Of a stretch of 64,000 nucleotides of DNA, positions 17,607 through 29,243 are shown one piece after another. The notes beneath the pieces are model-generated. The model had not been told where the DNA came from, did not search any database, and worked only from the letters and a program-made list of their open reading frames with translations. Both the position numbers and the translations under genes were made by a program. Positions within the stretch are counted from its first letter, which is position 1, and every line of letters starts with the position of its first letter. Where the stretch lies: assembly GCF_049331405.1 (NCBI RefSeq), contig NZ_CP186274.1, positions 1,054,001 to 1,118,000 on the forward strand, read 5' to 3'. The DNA comes from PoT sp049331405 (GTDB taxonomy: Bacteria; Planctomycetota; Planctomycetia; Isosphaerales; Isosphaeraceae).

Positions 17607-18316
17607 GCGCGGTCCTCCGCCCCCGCGGCCGCCCCCGATTCGGCCGGCTCGCCCAGCAGGTATCCGCGCCCCCTGACCGTGTGGATCAGGCGAGGCCCCC
17701 TGGATTCGAGCTTGCGCCTGAGGTCCTTGATGTGGACCTCGAGCGTGTTCGAGAAGAAGTCGCTCGACTCTCCCCAGACGTGGTCGTAGATCCGGGTCCG
17801 GGAGAGGACCTGGCCGGGGTGCCTCAGGAAGAAGATCAGCAGCGCCTGCTCCTTGGCGGTCAGCTCGAGGAAGGCGCCGGCCCGCTCGACGCGCTGGGCG
17901 GCCAGGTCGATGCTGAGGTCGCGGTATGAGAGGGTCGTCCCGCTCGCGGCGTCGCGGCGGCGGATCAAGGCTCGGACTCGCGCCAGCAGTTCCTCGAAGT
18001 CGAACGGCTTGCAGAGGTAGTCGTCCGCGCCTCCGTCGAGCCCTCGGACGCGGTCGGAGACGGCGTCCCTCGCGGTGAGGAAGAGCACGGGGGTGGCTCG
18101 ATTGACCTGGCGGAACCGCTGGAGGACGGTCAGGCCGTCCTGCGCGGGGAGCCACCAGTCGAGGATCACGAGGTCCCAGTCGCCCGAGCGGAGGAAGTGC
18201 CATGCGGTCTCGCCGTCGGCGGCGTGCTCGACGGTGAACCCTTCCTCGCGGAGGCCTCGCACCAGGAACTTGGCGACCTTGGCGTCGTCTTCGGCCACGA
18301 GGATCCGAATGCCCAT
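17603..18316 (-). CDS. OmpR-family response regulator (CusR/CopR/CzcR-like)
   Basis: 237 residues. Receiver domain 1-120 with phospho-acceptor Asp53 (VILDWWLPAQDG) and acidic pocket E9-D10-D11; conserved Thr80 region (PVLFLTARD) and Lys near residue 103 (CKPFDFEE). A winged-helix DNA-binding domain ends the protein (KDLRRKLES, HTVRGRGYLLG). Partners with the kinase immediately downstream. Likely regulates the RND pump genes, by analogy with CusRS/CzcRS, but the pump stands on the far side of a 566-bp gap and could have its own promoter. Confidence 0.93.
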   Translation of the reverse strand: MGIRILVAEDDAKVAKFLVRGLREEGFTVEHAADGETAWHFLRSGDWDLVILDWWLPAQDGLTVLQRFRQVNRATPVLFLTARDAVSDRVRGLDGGADDYLCKPFDFEELLARVRALIRRRDAASGTTLSYRDLSIDLAAQRVERAGAFLELTAKEQALLIFFLRHPGQVLSRTRIYDHVWGESSDFFSNTLEVHIKDLRRKLESRGPRLIHTVRGRGYLLGEPAESGAAAGAEDRA

Positions 18317-18557
18317 TCCCTACTTCCCCCGTCCGTCTCGACCCGTGCCTCGATTGATCTCGATAGGAGCATTCTTACATCGGCCGGGTTCGGATCCAGG
18401 GAGGAACCGCCTAGATAAAGCCGATTTAACAATCCTCTCAGCTTGCCTTTACCTGGGGCGCCTATGATTCCCTTCGTCTGGGAGGCCGGGCTTCGGGCAT
18501 GGGGATCCCCCCTTTGCATGCCCGCCCCGGCCTCATCCCAGTACGCGGGGTTTCCCA
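18317..18557. promoter_or_regulatory. Control region of the two-component operon with a large stem-loop
   Basis: The region upstream of the response regulator runs to 18557. It contains an A/T-rich part (18405-18450, TAAAGCCGATTTAACAATCC) that is a candidate promoter for either direction, and the stem-loop at 18484-18532. No metal-responsive operator could be confirmed by eye. Confidence 0.45.
18484..18532 (+). other. Large stem-loop upstream of small membrane ORF
   Basis: Two stacked arms: GGCCGGG (18484-18490) with CCCGGCC (18526-18532), and GGGCATG (18495-18501) with CATGCCC (18517-18523). The bulge is 4 bases on the left and 2 on the right; the loop includes GGATCCCCCC. It precedes the ATG of the 57-codon ORF by 26 bases. 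A 5'-UTR control element or a terminator for a short transcript are both possible. Confidence 0.55.
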
Positions 18558-18731
18558 ATGACGCTCAGCTCCATGATTGTCGGCATGCTCCTCTGCGGCT
18601 CCTTGATGCTCTTGGCGGGCTGGATGACGGACGCCTTGCGCGTCTCCAGCCGCCCGCATGCCTGGGAGCCGGGCCCACGAGAACCGATCGCTTATCACGA
18701 CTATTTCCACGAAGCCAGGGCGTCGCGCTGA
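18558..18731 (+). CDS. Small single-pass membrane protein (57 aa), unknown
   Basis: Short ORF: ATG at 18558, TGA at 18729. The first 22 residues are hydrophobic (MIVGMLLCGSLMLLAGWM); the rest is polar with aromatic and acidic residues (HEARASR end). No family recognised. It sits between the RND pump (minus) and the response regulator (minus), on the opposite strand. No good Shine-Dalgarno sequence is seen. It could be a small regulatory peptide or an accidental ORF; the hydrophobic start and the stem-loop just upstream favour a real gene. Confidence 0.4.
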   Translation: MTLSSMIVGMLLCGSLMLLAGWMTDALRVSSRPHAWEPGPREPIAYHDYFHEARASR

Positions 18732-18881
18732 CGCCCGCCCCTCGCCTCGCGCATTCCCCCCTGCGCGGGGCGGGGCGAGGAGCAGCCCGGCTCCGGATCG
18801 AACGCCCGAAGAGGCGGGATCGAGCACGATGGCCGATCCCGCCCCTTCGACGAAGGTCTCGGTCGAGCCAACACCCGCGCG

Positions 18882-22022
<3,141 letters not shown>

Positions 22023-22371
22023 GAGATGAACTTTCACTCTCTAGGTTGGGCGCGGGGGAGTGCGCGTTCGCCTCGGTGCTCGCGGGGCGTGGGCCGGCTC
22101 GGGGCACAAGGGCGGGACGACGACGGTTGTCGTCGGCGCGCACCGGCGGCGACGGCTCGCGAGGCTTCGAACGGCCAGGGGACCGGGCGCAAGGGCCACG
22201 CGGGCCCGGCGTGCGGGGTCCGATGTCGGGATGCGCGTCTCCCCGGCGCGTCACGCGATGGAAACCATCAGGACGCGGGGAATGATCGGGTCGAAGTCGA
22301 CGAGATAGGTCGCGGAACAACGGGCCGAAGAGGCTCGCGTTCGACGCGATTGGGGCGGGAATGAGGAGGGA
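22023..22371. other. Leader region between secreted protein and RND pump, 349 bp
   Basis: Non-coding as far as seen; very G/C-rich frames read on both strands but have shadow-like composition. It contains a perfect hairpin at 22118-22135 (CGACGAC, GGTT loop, GTCGTCG) about 100 bases upstream of the pump start. Whether the pump shares a transcript with the upstream secreted protein cannot be told. Confidence 0.4.
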
Positions 22372-22815
22372 TCAACAGGTCCGCGACTGCATCCAGGCGC
22401 GCAGGGGCCTGGCCACGGCGAGGAAGTGCCCCTCGCGATCGAGGATCGACTCGGGGGCAGGGCGCCAGGCGGGGTCCGCCGAGAGGCCGGGCGTGAAGAT
22501 GATGAAGCAGAAGGCCTTGGCGATGCGGTCCGCGCCCGAGGGCGTCCGGGCGTCGGCCCGGCTCACCAGGAGCGCGATGGGGTCGAGCTCGGTCCCGTCG
22601 TCTTCGTCTTCCAGGGGTTCGCATTCGTCGTCGAGGAGGTTGACGACCTTGGGAACCTCTTTGCGAGGGGACTTGAGCTTGACCCGGTTCGGATGCGTGT
22701 TGTCGGCCGACGGGGCGACGTCCGCGCGGACATCGATCGTGGCGACGAGGATGAAGAGCGCCGGCGCCAACCAACGCAGGACTTGGGCCAGCCTAGTCGA
22801 GCTGGGAACCTTCAC
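22372..22815 (-). CDS. Secreted protein, function unknown
   Basis: 147 residues. Signal peptide: LAQVLRWLAPALFILVATID, with cleavage near A-D-V. The mature part is rich in acidic residues (LLDDECEPLEDEDDG) and ends in a hydrophobic/arginine mix (VARPLRAWMQSRTC). The start was set at GTG 22815 because TTTGGAG lies six bases before it; the ATG at 22821 sits directly on that element. No family recognised. It precedes the RND pump on the same strand; the acidic stretch could bind metal, but that is speculation. Confidence 0.6.
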   Translation of the reverse strand: MKVPSSTRLAQVLRWLAPALFILVATIDVRADVAPSADNTHPNRVKLKSPRKEVPKVVNLLDDECEPLEDEDDGTELDPIALLVSRADARTPSGADRIAKAFCFIIFTPGLSADPAWRPAPESILDREGHFLAVARPLRAWMQSRTC

Positions 22816-23205
22816 GTCCATCTCCAAAGAAAACGAGTCTCCCGAGAAGTGTAAAGTCCTCCAACGACCGATCGCGGTCCAATCCCACAAATATTACAAC
22901 GCGACCACGATTCCTTCCAGGGCACCCGACCCGGAGATCCCCCGGACGAATCCGCCAAACCACGCGACCGCCCCGCTCGGCCCGACTCCATCACCTTGCT
23001 TTTGGCGCCGAAGCGAGCCGTCGGCGGGACGAAATATGACGGGACGTAGGTTCATGCGTAGGCATGAGAAATTCGATACGTCTGTCGAAATGATCGCGGC
23101 CGGCCCCCTTGACCGTCGCGGGTGGGGCGTATCTTCGGGGCGCCGCGACCGATATCATGGCCCCGGCCTGGGAACCGGTTCTCCGGCCATATCTTGATCC
23201 CACGG
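22816..23205. other. Divergent intergenic region, 390 bp
   Basis: It holds promoters for the secreted protein (minus) and the haem-containing dehydrogenase-like gene (plus). An A/T-rich patch (22885-22905, CAAATATTACAACG) is the only promoter-like spot. No gene, tRNA or repeat seen. Confidence 0.4.
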
Positions 23206-26184
23206 GTGCGACGAGCTGTGCGGACATCCCTACGACGGCTGGCCCTGGCGGCCCTCCTGCTTTCCACCCCGGCCCGCCTGCGTGCGCAGGGCTATTCGCC
23301 CGCCGAGGCCGCCGGCCGCATGACCCCCGCGCCCGGCCTCAAAGCCCGGATGTTCGCCTCCGAGCCCCTCGTGCGGCAGCCGGTGGCGATCGAGTTCGAC
23401 GACCGGGGCCGGATGTGGGTGATCCAGTACCTCCAGTATCCCAACCCCGCCGGCCTCAAGCGGGTCAACGTCGACCGCTACTCGCGCACGGCGTATGACC
23501 GCGTCCCGGAACCCCCGCCAAAGGGGCCCAAAGGGGGGGACCGCATCACGATCCTCGAAGACAGCGACGGCGACGGGCGTGCCGACCACGCCAAGGATTT
23601 CGCCACCGAATTGAACCTGGCCAGCGGCCTCGCGTTCGGCCACGGCGGGGTCTTCGTCGCCCAGGCTCCGTACCTCCTCTTCTACCCGGATCAGGACCGG
23701 GACGACGTGCCCGACGGGGATCCCGAGGTCCTGCTCACCGGCTTCGGCATGGAGGACGCCCACTCGGTCGTGAATTCGTTGACCTGGGGGCCCGACGGCT
23801 GGCTCTACGGGCTGCAAGGGAGCACGGTGACCGCAAAAATTCGCGGCATCGAGTTCCAGCAAGGCGTCTGGCGCTACCACCCGAAGACCCGCAAATTCGA
23901 GCTGTTCGCCGAGGGGGGCGGCAACATGTGGGGCCTCGACTTCGACCGCGCAGGGAACCTCTTCGCCTGCACGAACGTCGGCTCCTCGATCGTGCTCCAT
24001 GCGGTGCAGGGGGGCTACTACTGGAAGTCGTTCGGCAAGCACGGGCCGCTGCATAACCCGTACACGTTCGGCTACTTCGAGCACGTGCCGCACGAGGGCG
24101 TGAAGGGGGGCCACGTCGCCGTCGGCGGACTCTTCTATGACGCCGACGCCTTCCCCGAGGCCCTCCGCGGTAAGTTCCTGGCCGGCGACCTGCTCGACCA
24201 CTCGGCCCACTGGCACACGATCAAGCCCGACGGCTCGACCTTCCGGGCCTCGCAGGGAGGCGACCTGCTCCGGGCCAACGACACCTGGTTCGCCCCCAGC
24301 GACATGACCCTCGGCCCCGACGGCTCGGTCTACATCGCCGACTGGCACGACAAGCGGACCGCCCACCCCGACCCCGATGCCGACTGGGATCGCACCAACG
24401 GCCGCATCGTCGCTCTCGACGGCCCTGGGGTTGGCAAACTCTCTGATCTTGGCTTCGCGGGGCTCTCCCAGGAGGCGCTCATCGCGCTTCTCGACCACCC
24501 GAACGTCTGGCAGGCCCGCCGGGCCCGGCGCACCCTGATCGAGCGCAATGACTTCGCCCTCTGGCCGAAGCTCCGCGAATCGGCCCTCGCCGGACGCACA
24601 CTCCGGGCCCTGGACTGGCTCTGGATCCTGGACGCGACTGGCGGCCTCGACGACGCGACGGCCGGGCGCCTTCTCTCGCACCCGCTCGCGGAGGTCCGGG
24701 CCTGGACCGTTCGGCTCCTGGGAGATCGCGAGCAGGTCGCCCCGGAACTTGCCAAACGCTTCGTCGAACTGGCTCGTGAGGATCCGAGCGTCCTGGTCCG
24801 GGCGCAACTCGCCTGCACGGCCAGGCGGCTCCCCCGCTCGATGGCCATCCCAATTACGTCGACCTTGGCCCTGCGGGACATCGACAAATCCGATCCTTAC
24901 GTTCCGCTACTCGCCTGGTGGGCGATTGAACGCGATGCGTTGGCGTCCGAGGGCGAAGGGCTCAATCCTTACGTGGCCCCGGACGCCTGGAAATCCTCGC
25001 TGGTCCGCGAAGTGATAGGCCCTCGCCTCATCAAGCGTTACGCGGCCGAGAAGAATGAGCGAGGCGATGCACTGATTCTCCGCCTCCTGGCCTCAGCCCC
25101 CTCGGCCCAGCAGCCTGCGCTGCTTGTGGCCCTCGACGAAGCGACGCGGGGGCGTCGGCCGGGGACAACCGGCTCAATTTTGGCAACCAGTATCGCGAAG
25201 CGTGCCAAGGACCATCCCGACGACCTCATCGCCCTGCGGCTCGCGGCCCGGCTCGGCGATGAATCGGCCCTGGATCGGGCCCTGAAGCTGGCGGCCGACC
25301 GAGCCACCAAGCCATCGACCCGCCTCTCCCTGGTCGAACTGCTGGCCGAAGCTCCCCAACCCTCAGGCCGGCGAGTGCTCCTGGGGTTGGCCCTCGACGA
25401 GCCGCTCGACTCGGTCGCGATCTCGGCGGTGAAGGGGCTGGGAGCCTTCGACGATCGCGAGGCCGGGGCCTCACTCATCTCGGCCTATCCCGCAAAGTCG
25501 CCGGCCTGGCGCGAGGCGACGCGTGACGTCCTGCTCGGCAGGCCTTCGGGCGCAAACCAACTGCTCGACGCGGTGGACGCGGGGAAGATCCCGGCTGCGG
25601 AGGTCCCGATCGAGCAGGTCCGCCGGATCGCCCTGCTACATGACGAGGAACTCGAGGAGCGGGCCCGCAAGCACTGGGGCACGATCAAGGCGGCCACGCC
25701 CGAGGAGAAGCTGGCGGAGGTCCGTCGGCTCAACAACGACCTCCGGGCGGCCCAGGGGGATCACCGGCGCGGGCATGACCTGTTCACCAAGCAATGCGCC
25801 TCGTGCCATCGCCTGTTCGACGAGGGGCATGCCGTGGGCCCCGACCTGACGCATGCCAACCGCGCCGATCGGGATTTCCTGCTGACGAGCCTGGTCGATC
25901 CGGGCGGGGTCGTTCGCAAGGAGTACCAGTCGTTCCTGATCGCCATGCGCGACGGCCGGGTTCTCAACGGCCTGATCGCCGAGCAGACCCCGGATTCCCT
26001 CACCCTGATCGAGGCCAACGACAGGCGAACCCGGGTGGCCCGCGACGACATCGAGTCGATCAAGGAGGCCACCACCTCGCTCATGCCCGAGGGGCTCTAC
26101 CGCGAGTTCAACCCCGACCAACTCCGAGACCTCTTCCGCTACCTCCAAACCCAGGAACCCCTGGGAAAGGACGCAACCCGATGA
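23206..26184 (+). CDS. PVC-type haem-binding CxxCH protein with dehydrogenase-like propeller and HEAT repeats
   Basis: 992 residues from the GTG at 23206. A signal peptide (LALAALLLSTPARLRAQ) precedes a beta-propeller-like domain of the membrane-bound-dehydrogenase type (GLKARMFASEPLVRQPVAIE, DGWLYGLQG, WGLDFDRAGNLFACTNVGSS, DWHDKR). An alpha-helical HEAT-like region covers roughly residues 440-860. The C-terminal cytochrome domain has CASCH and a downstream pattern typical of the PVC CxxCH subfamily. These proteins are widespread in planctomycetes and verrucomicrobia; a periplasmic electron-transfer or sugar-oxidation role is proposed, not proved. No ATG is available; GTGs at 23122, 23206 and 23218 are in frame and the exact start is open. 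The TGA overlaps the next ATG (ATGA). Confidence 0.85.
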   Translation: MRRAVRTSLRRLALAALLLSTPARLRAQGYSPAEAAGRMTPAPGLKARMFASEPLVRQPVAIEFDDRGRMWVIQYLQYPNPAGLKRVNVDRYSRTAYDRVPEPPPKGPKGGDRITILEDSDGDGRADHAKDFATELNLASGLAFGHGGVFVAQAPYLLFYPDQDRDDVPDGDPEVLLTGFGMEDAHSVVNSLTWGPDGWLYGLQGSTVTAKIRGIEFQQGVWRYHPKTRKFELFAEGGGNMWGLDFDRAGNLFACTNVGSSIVLHAVQGGYYWKSFGKHGPLHNPYTFGYFEHVPHEGVKGGHVAVGGLFYDADAFPEALRGKFLAGDLLDHSAHWHTIKPDGSTFRASQGGDLLRANDTWFAPSDMTLGPDGSVYIADWHDKRTAHPDPDADWDRTNGRIVALDGPGVGKLSDLGFAGLSQEALIALLDHPNVWQARRARRTLIERNDFALWPKLRESALAGRTLRALDWLWILDATGGLDDATAGRLLSHPLAEVRAWTVRLLGDREQVAPELAKRFVELAREDPSVLVRAQLACTARRLPRSMAIPITSTLALRDIDKSDPYVPLLAWWAIERDALASEGEGLNPYVAPDAWKSSLVREVIGPRLIKRYAAEKNERGDALILRLLASAPSAQQPALLVALDEATRGRRPGTTGSILATSIAKRAKDHPDDLIALRLAARLGDESALDRALKLAADRATKPSTRLSLVELLAEAPQPSGRRVLLGLALDEPLDSVAISAVKGLGAFDDREAGASLISAYPAKSPAWREATRDVLLGRPSGANQLLDAVDAGKIPAAEVPIEQVRRIALLHDEELEERARKHWGTIKAATPEEKLAEVRRLNNDLRAAQGDHRRGHDLFTKQCASCHRLFDEGHAVGPDLTHANRADRDFLLTSLVDPGGVVRKEYQSFLIAMRDGRVLNGLIAEQTPDSLTLIEANDRRTRVARDDIESIKEATTSLMPEGLYREFNPDQLRDLFRYLQTQEPLGKDATR

Positions 26185-27287
26185 CTCGCATGCGGTTTCG
26201 AATGGGATGGAGGGGGCTCGTCCTGCCCCTGGCCCTCGCCTGCAACCCCTCGGCGAAGGCGGGAGAACCAAGCTCCGATCCCGGCTCGCGGACGTATGAG
26301 AACAAGCTCACGCCGCTCTCGTCGCCCAGGCCGATCCTCGCCGACTTCCCCGAGTTCGTCGAGCCGATCCGGGAGACCGCCCGGTTCGCGGCCCCGACGC
26401 TGGTGGACGACCCGGGGGCGGATCTCGAGGTGCGAGCCTGGCGGTTCTCGTACAACGCGCGCGGGATCATCGAGATGCCGAACCGGCTCCGGGCCGACCG
26501 GACGGCGGTGATCGTCGTGCATCCGTGGGGGATCGACGACGGCCAGGGGTGGAAGACCCCCGAGCCCGCCGGGGTCGCCTTCCAGTGCACGCCGGCCAAG
26601 AACAAGATCGTGCTCGACCACGGCGGCAAGGTCATCAACCCGCTCTTGAAGTCGCTCCGAGGCCGTGTGGGCCTTGTGGCCTACAGCCTCCCCGGCAAGG
26701 AGGACCCGATCCGCAAGAAGGTCTACCGCTCCTTCCACGGCAAGCCCACCGAGGCCGAGCGTCGCGAGGGGGCCAAGGAACTCTCGGCGAAGCTCAAGGA
26801 GTTCCCTTATGAAGGGAAGGCCTTGCCGTCGACGATCGTCGTCTCGCCGGAGACCCCGACGGTCGGTTATTTCCAGGCCTTCCCCGGCCTCGACGCCGGC
26901 CCCGGCTACGACCACGCGGGGTTCTGGGACCAGCCGATCCCCGTGATGAACACGATCGACGTCCATCCCGACGACTACGTGATCTACGACCTCGAGGGCT
27001 ACCCGCTGCTCCGCGACGAGTTGAAGAAGCGGGGGATTCGCCACGTCCTGCTCACCGGCTACAATACGGATATGTGCGTCTGCCTGACGACGGCCGGCTA
27101 CAAGAACCTCGGCCCCGACTTCGACGTCTTCCTCGTCGGGGACGCGACCATCGCGACCTTCCCCGCGCATCCGACCCCCCGCTTCGCGACGACGGCCTCG
27201 GTCTCGTTCGCCGCCCTGAACCTGCTCGTCACCCAGGCGTCATGGATCCATCCCATCCCCTCGACCGAGAAGGCGAACGGACGATGA
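26181..27287 (+). CDS. Isochorismatase-like cysteine hydrolase family protein, exported
   Basis: 368 residues, with a signal peptide (GWRGLVLPLALACNPSAKAG). The fold motifs are those of the isochorismatase-like family: a central sheet segment (TAVIVVHPWGIDDGQGW), a helical insert, GYNTDMCVCLTTAGYKN with the catalytic-type Cys, and DATIATFPAHPTPRFATTA. The usual catalytic DMQ motif is replaced by HPWGIDDG, so its activity may differ from amide or isochorismate hydrolysis. ATG 26181 overlaps the stop of the haem-protein gene; its own TGA overlaps the deacetylase ATG. Substrate not identified. Confidence 0.8.
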   Translation: MTRMRFRMGWRGLVLPLALACNPSAKAGEPSSDPGSRTYENKLTPLSSPRPILADFPEFVEPIRETARFAAPTLVDDPGADLEVRAWRFSYNARGIIEMPNRLRADRTAVIVVHPWGIDDGQGWKTPEPAGVAFQCTPAKNKIVLDHGGKVINPLLKSLRGRVGLVAYSLPGKEDPIRKKVYRSFHGKPTEAERREGAKELSAKLKEFPYEGKALPSTIVVSPETPTVGYFQAFPGLDAGPGYDHAGFWDQPIPVMNTIDVHPDDYVIYDLEGYPLLRDELKKRGIRHVLLTGYNTDMCVCLTTAGYKNLGPDFDVFLVGDATIATFPAHPTPRFATTASVSFAALNLLVTQASWIHPIPSTEKANGR

Positions 27288-28309
27288 CCGGCCACGGCAA
27301 CGCGAACCGCCGCGAATTCCTCGCCGGCGCCCTCTCGCTCGGCGCGGCGATGGCGTTGAGCGATGAATCGACGCAAGCCTCGACGGCCCCCGACCCGGCC
27401 GAGCCCCACGCCCACGTCGCCATCACGCTCGACCTCGAGATGTGCCGGCACTATCCGACCTGGGAGCAGACCCACTGGGATTACGAGAAGGGGAACCTCG
27501 ACGCCGACACCAAGCGCTACGCCGTCGAGGCCGCCCGCAGGGTCAAGGCCAAGGGGGGGCGGATCCACTTCTTCGCCGTCGGCCGAGTCTTCGAGCAGGA
27601 GGATGTCTCCTGGCTCGAGGAGATCGTCAAGGAAGGGCATTACGTCGGCAATCATACGTATGATCATGTCAATGTCCGGGCCAAGACCCCCTCGGAGACG
27701 CAGTTCCGCTTCCAGCGAGCCCCCTGGCTCGTCGAGGGCAAGTCGGCCTTCGAGATCATCGAGGGCAACATCCGGCTCGCGACCCTCGCGATGAAGCAAC
27801 GCCTGGGGATCGCGCCCCAGGGGTTCCGGACCCCCGGCGGGTTCTACGACGGCATCGTCGAGTTCCCGGAGATCCAGAAGCTGCTCTTGAGGCTCGGGTT
27901 CGACTGGGTCAGCAGCAAGTATCCCAAGCACCCGCAGGCCGAGCCGGGCAAGGCCCCGTCGAAGGAGGTCATCGCCGGGATCGTGCAGGCCCAGGCCGAC
28001 GCCCAGCCGTTCGCCTATCAGTCGGGGCTGGTCGAGGTCCCGATGAACCCGATCAGCGACGTCAACGCCTTCCGGACCGGCAAGTGGCCGCGGCCGGCGT
28101 TCCTGGACGCGGTCCATCAGGGGCTCTCCTGGGCCATCGACCGTGGCGCGACCTACGACTTCCTGGGACACCCGTCCTGCCTGGTCGTGACCGACCCCGA
28201 CTTCCAGGTGATCGACCTGATCTGCGACCTCGTTGAGCAGTCTAAGGGGCGCGCCTCATTGGTGGATCTCGGCACCATGGCGAGACGTGTCAAGCGTCCT
28301 GTGTCATGA
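27284..28309 (+). CDS. Polysaccharide deacetylase (NodB-like), Tat-exported
   Basis: 341 residues with a Tat signal (NRREFLAGALSLGAAMALS). The NodB domain has GNHTYDHVNVRAK (metal-binding HxxxH) and FRTPGGFYDG (RxPGG), but the first catalytic site reads ITLDLEMCRH instead of TFDD, so one Asp of the pair is replaced. It may remove acetyl groups from a secreted polysaccharide or peptidoglycan, or may be a deacetylase-fold protein without activity. Third of three ATGA-coupled genes, so it is expressed with the haem protein and the isochorismatase-like protein. Confidence 0.87.
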   Translation: MTGHGNANRREFLAGALSLGAAMALSDESTQASTAPDPAEPHAHVAITLDLEMCRHYPTWEQTHWDYEKGNLDADTKRYAVEAARRVKAKGGRIHFFAVGRVFEQEDVSWLEEIVKEGHYVGNHTYDHVNVRAKTPSETQFRFQRAPWLVEGKSAFEIIEGNIRLATLAMKQRLGIAPQGFRTPGGFYDGIVEFPEIQKLLLRLGFDWVSSKYPKHPQAEPGKAPSKEVIAGIVQAQADAQPFAYQSGLVEVPMNPISDVNAFRTGKWPRPAFLDAVHQGLSWAIDRGATYDFLGHPSCLVVTDPDFQVIDLICDLVEQSKGRASLVDLGTMARRVKRPVS

Positions 28310-28397
28310 TAGAGCGTCGTCCGCGCCGAACCTCGCGCTTCGTGACTCTTGGAGGATGATTGGGTCCGGAGGCAACAGCCTCCGGGCCGAGCTTGCC

Positions 28398-29210
28398 ATG
28401 TCCTATCAACCCATCGACAATGCCCGCCTCGATCATCTCCTGGAAACCCTCCGGCCGCTCCGCGACCGCCTCGTCGCCCATCCGGTGTACGCGGCCGTGG
28501 ATTCGGTCGAGGCGCTCCGCATCTTCATGCAGTCCCACGTCTTCGCCGTCTGGGACTTCATGAGCCTGCTGAAGGCCCTGCAGCAGAAGCTGACGTGCGT
28601 CGATCTGCCCTGGGTGCCGCGGGGTGACTCTTTGAGCCGACGCCTCGTCAACGAGATCGTCCTGGCCGAGGAGAGCGACGATGACGGTCGCGGGGGCTAT
28701 GCCAGCCACTTCGAGCTCTATCTCGACGCCATGACCCAGGTCGGCGCCGACCTCTCCGTCATCGAGCAGTTCGGCAAGCGGCTCGCGGACGAGGCGTCGG
28801 TGCTTGAAGCGTTGTATCAGGCCGACGTGCCCGACGAGGCCCGCCTGTTCGTCCTCTCGACGTGGAAGGCCCTGGCCTCGGGATCCCCCGTGGCGATTGC
28901 CGCCGCCTTCGCGCTCGGCCGCGAGGAGCTGATCCCAGAGATGTTCGTCGCCCTGAGCGACCGGCTCGACTCAACCTCGCCCGGCCAGTTCGATGGCTTC
29001 CGATTCTACTTGAAGCGTCACATCGACCTCGACGGCGACGAGCACGGCCCCGCCGCCTTGCGCCTTGTCGCGGCTCTCTGCGGCGACGACCCGCGCCTCT
29101 GGGCCCTGGCCGAGTCCTCCGCCCGCCAGGCCCTCGAAGCCCGCCTCAACCTCTGGGATGGCGTCGCCCGCAGGATCGAGGAGTATGCCCAGGTGACCGT
29201 CGGGCGATAG
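28398..29210 (+). CDS. DUF3050 family protein (haem-oxygenase-like fold)
   Basis: 270 residues, no signal or membrane segment. The pattern PLRDRLVAHPVYAAVDSVEA, FMQSHVFAVWDFMSLLKAL, and GYASHFELYLDAMTQVGAD is that of DUF3050, an all-helical family related to haem oxygenase-like proteins. His residues in the first two motifs could bind iron. The function is unknown; some members are proposed to be non-haem iron oxygenases. It starts 88 bases after the deacetylase and is probably not part of that coupled operon. Confidence 0.85.
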   Translation: MSYQPIDNARLDHLLETLRPLRDRLVAHPVYAAVDSVEALRIFMQSHVFAVWDFMSLLKALQQKLTCVDLPWVPRGDSLSRRLVNEIVLAEESDDDGRGGYASHFELYLDAMTQVGADLSVIEQFGKRLADEASVLEALYQADVPDEARLFVLSTWKALASGSPVAIAAAFALGREELIPEMFVALSDRLDSTSPGQFDGFRFYLKRHIDLDGDEHGPAALRLVAALCGDDPRLWALAESSARQALEARLNLWDGVARRIEEYAQVTVGR

Positions 29211-29243
29211 ATTCCGGCTCTCGGCCTCGCGGTCCGGCCCCGC

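Noticed and set aside
22038..22371. Possible CzcB-like adaptor gene upstream of the RND pump
   Set aside because: The region is only 334 bp and none of its frames has adaptor features such as a membrane anchor plus lipoyl/hairpin domain.
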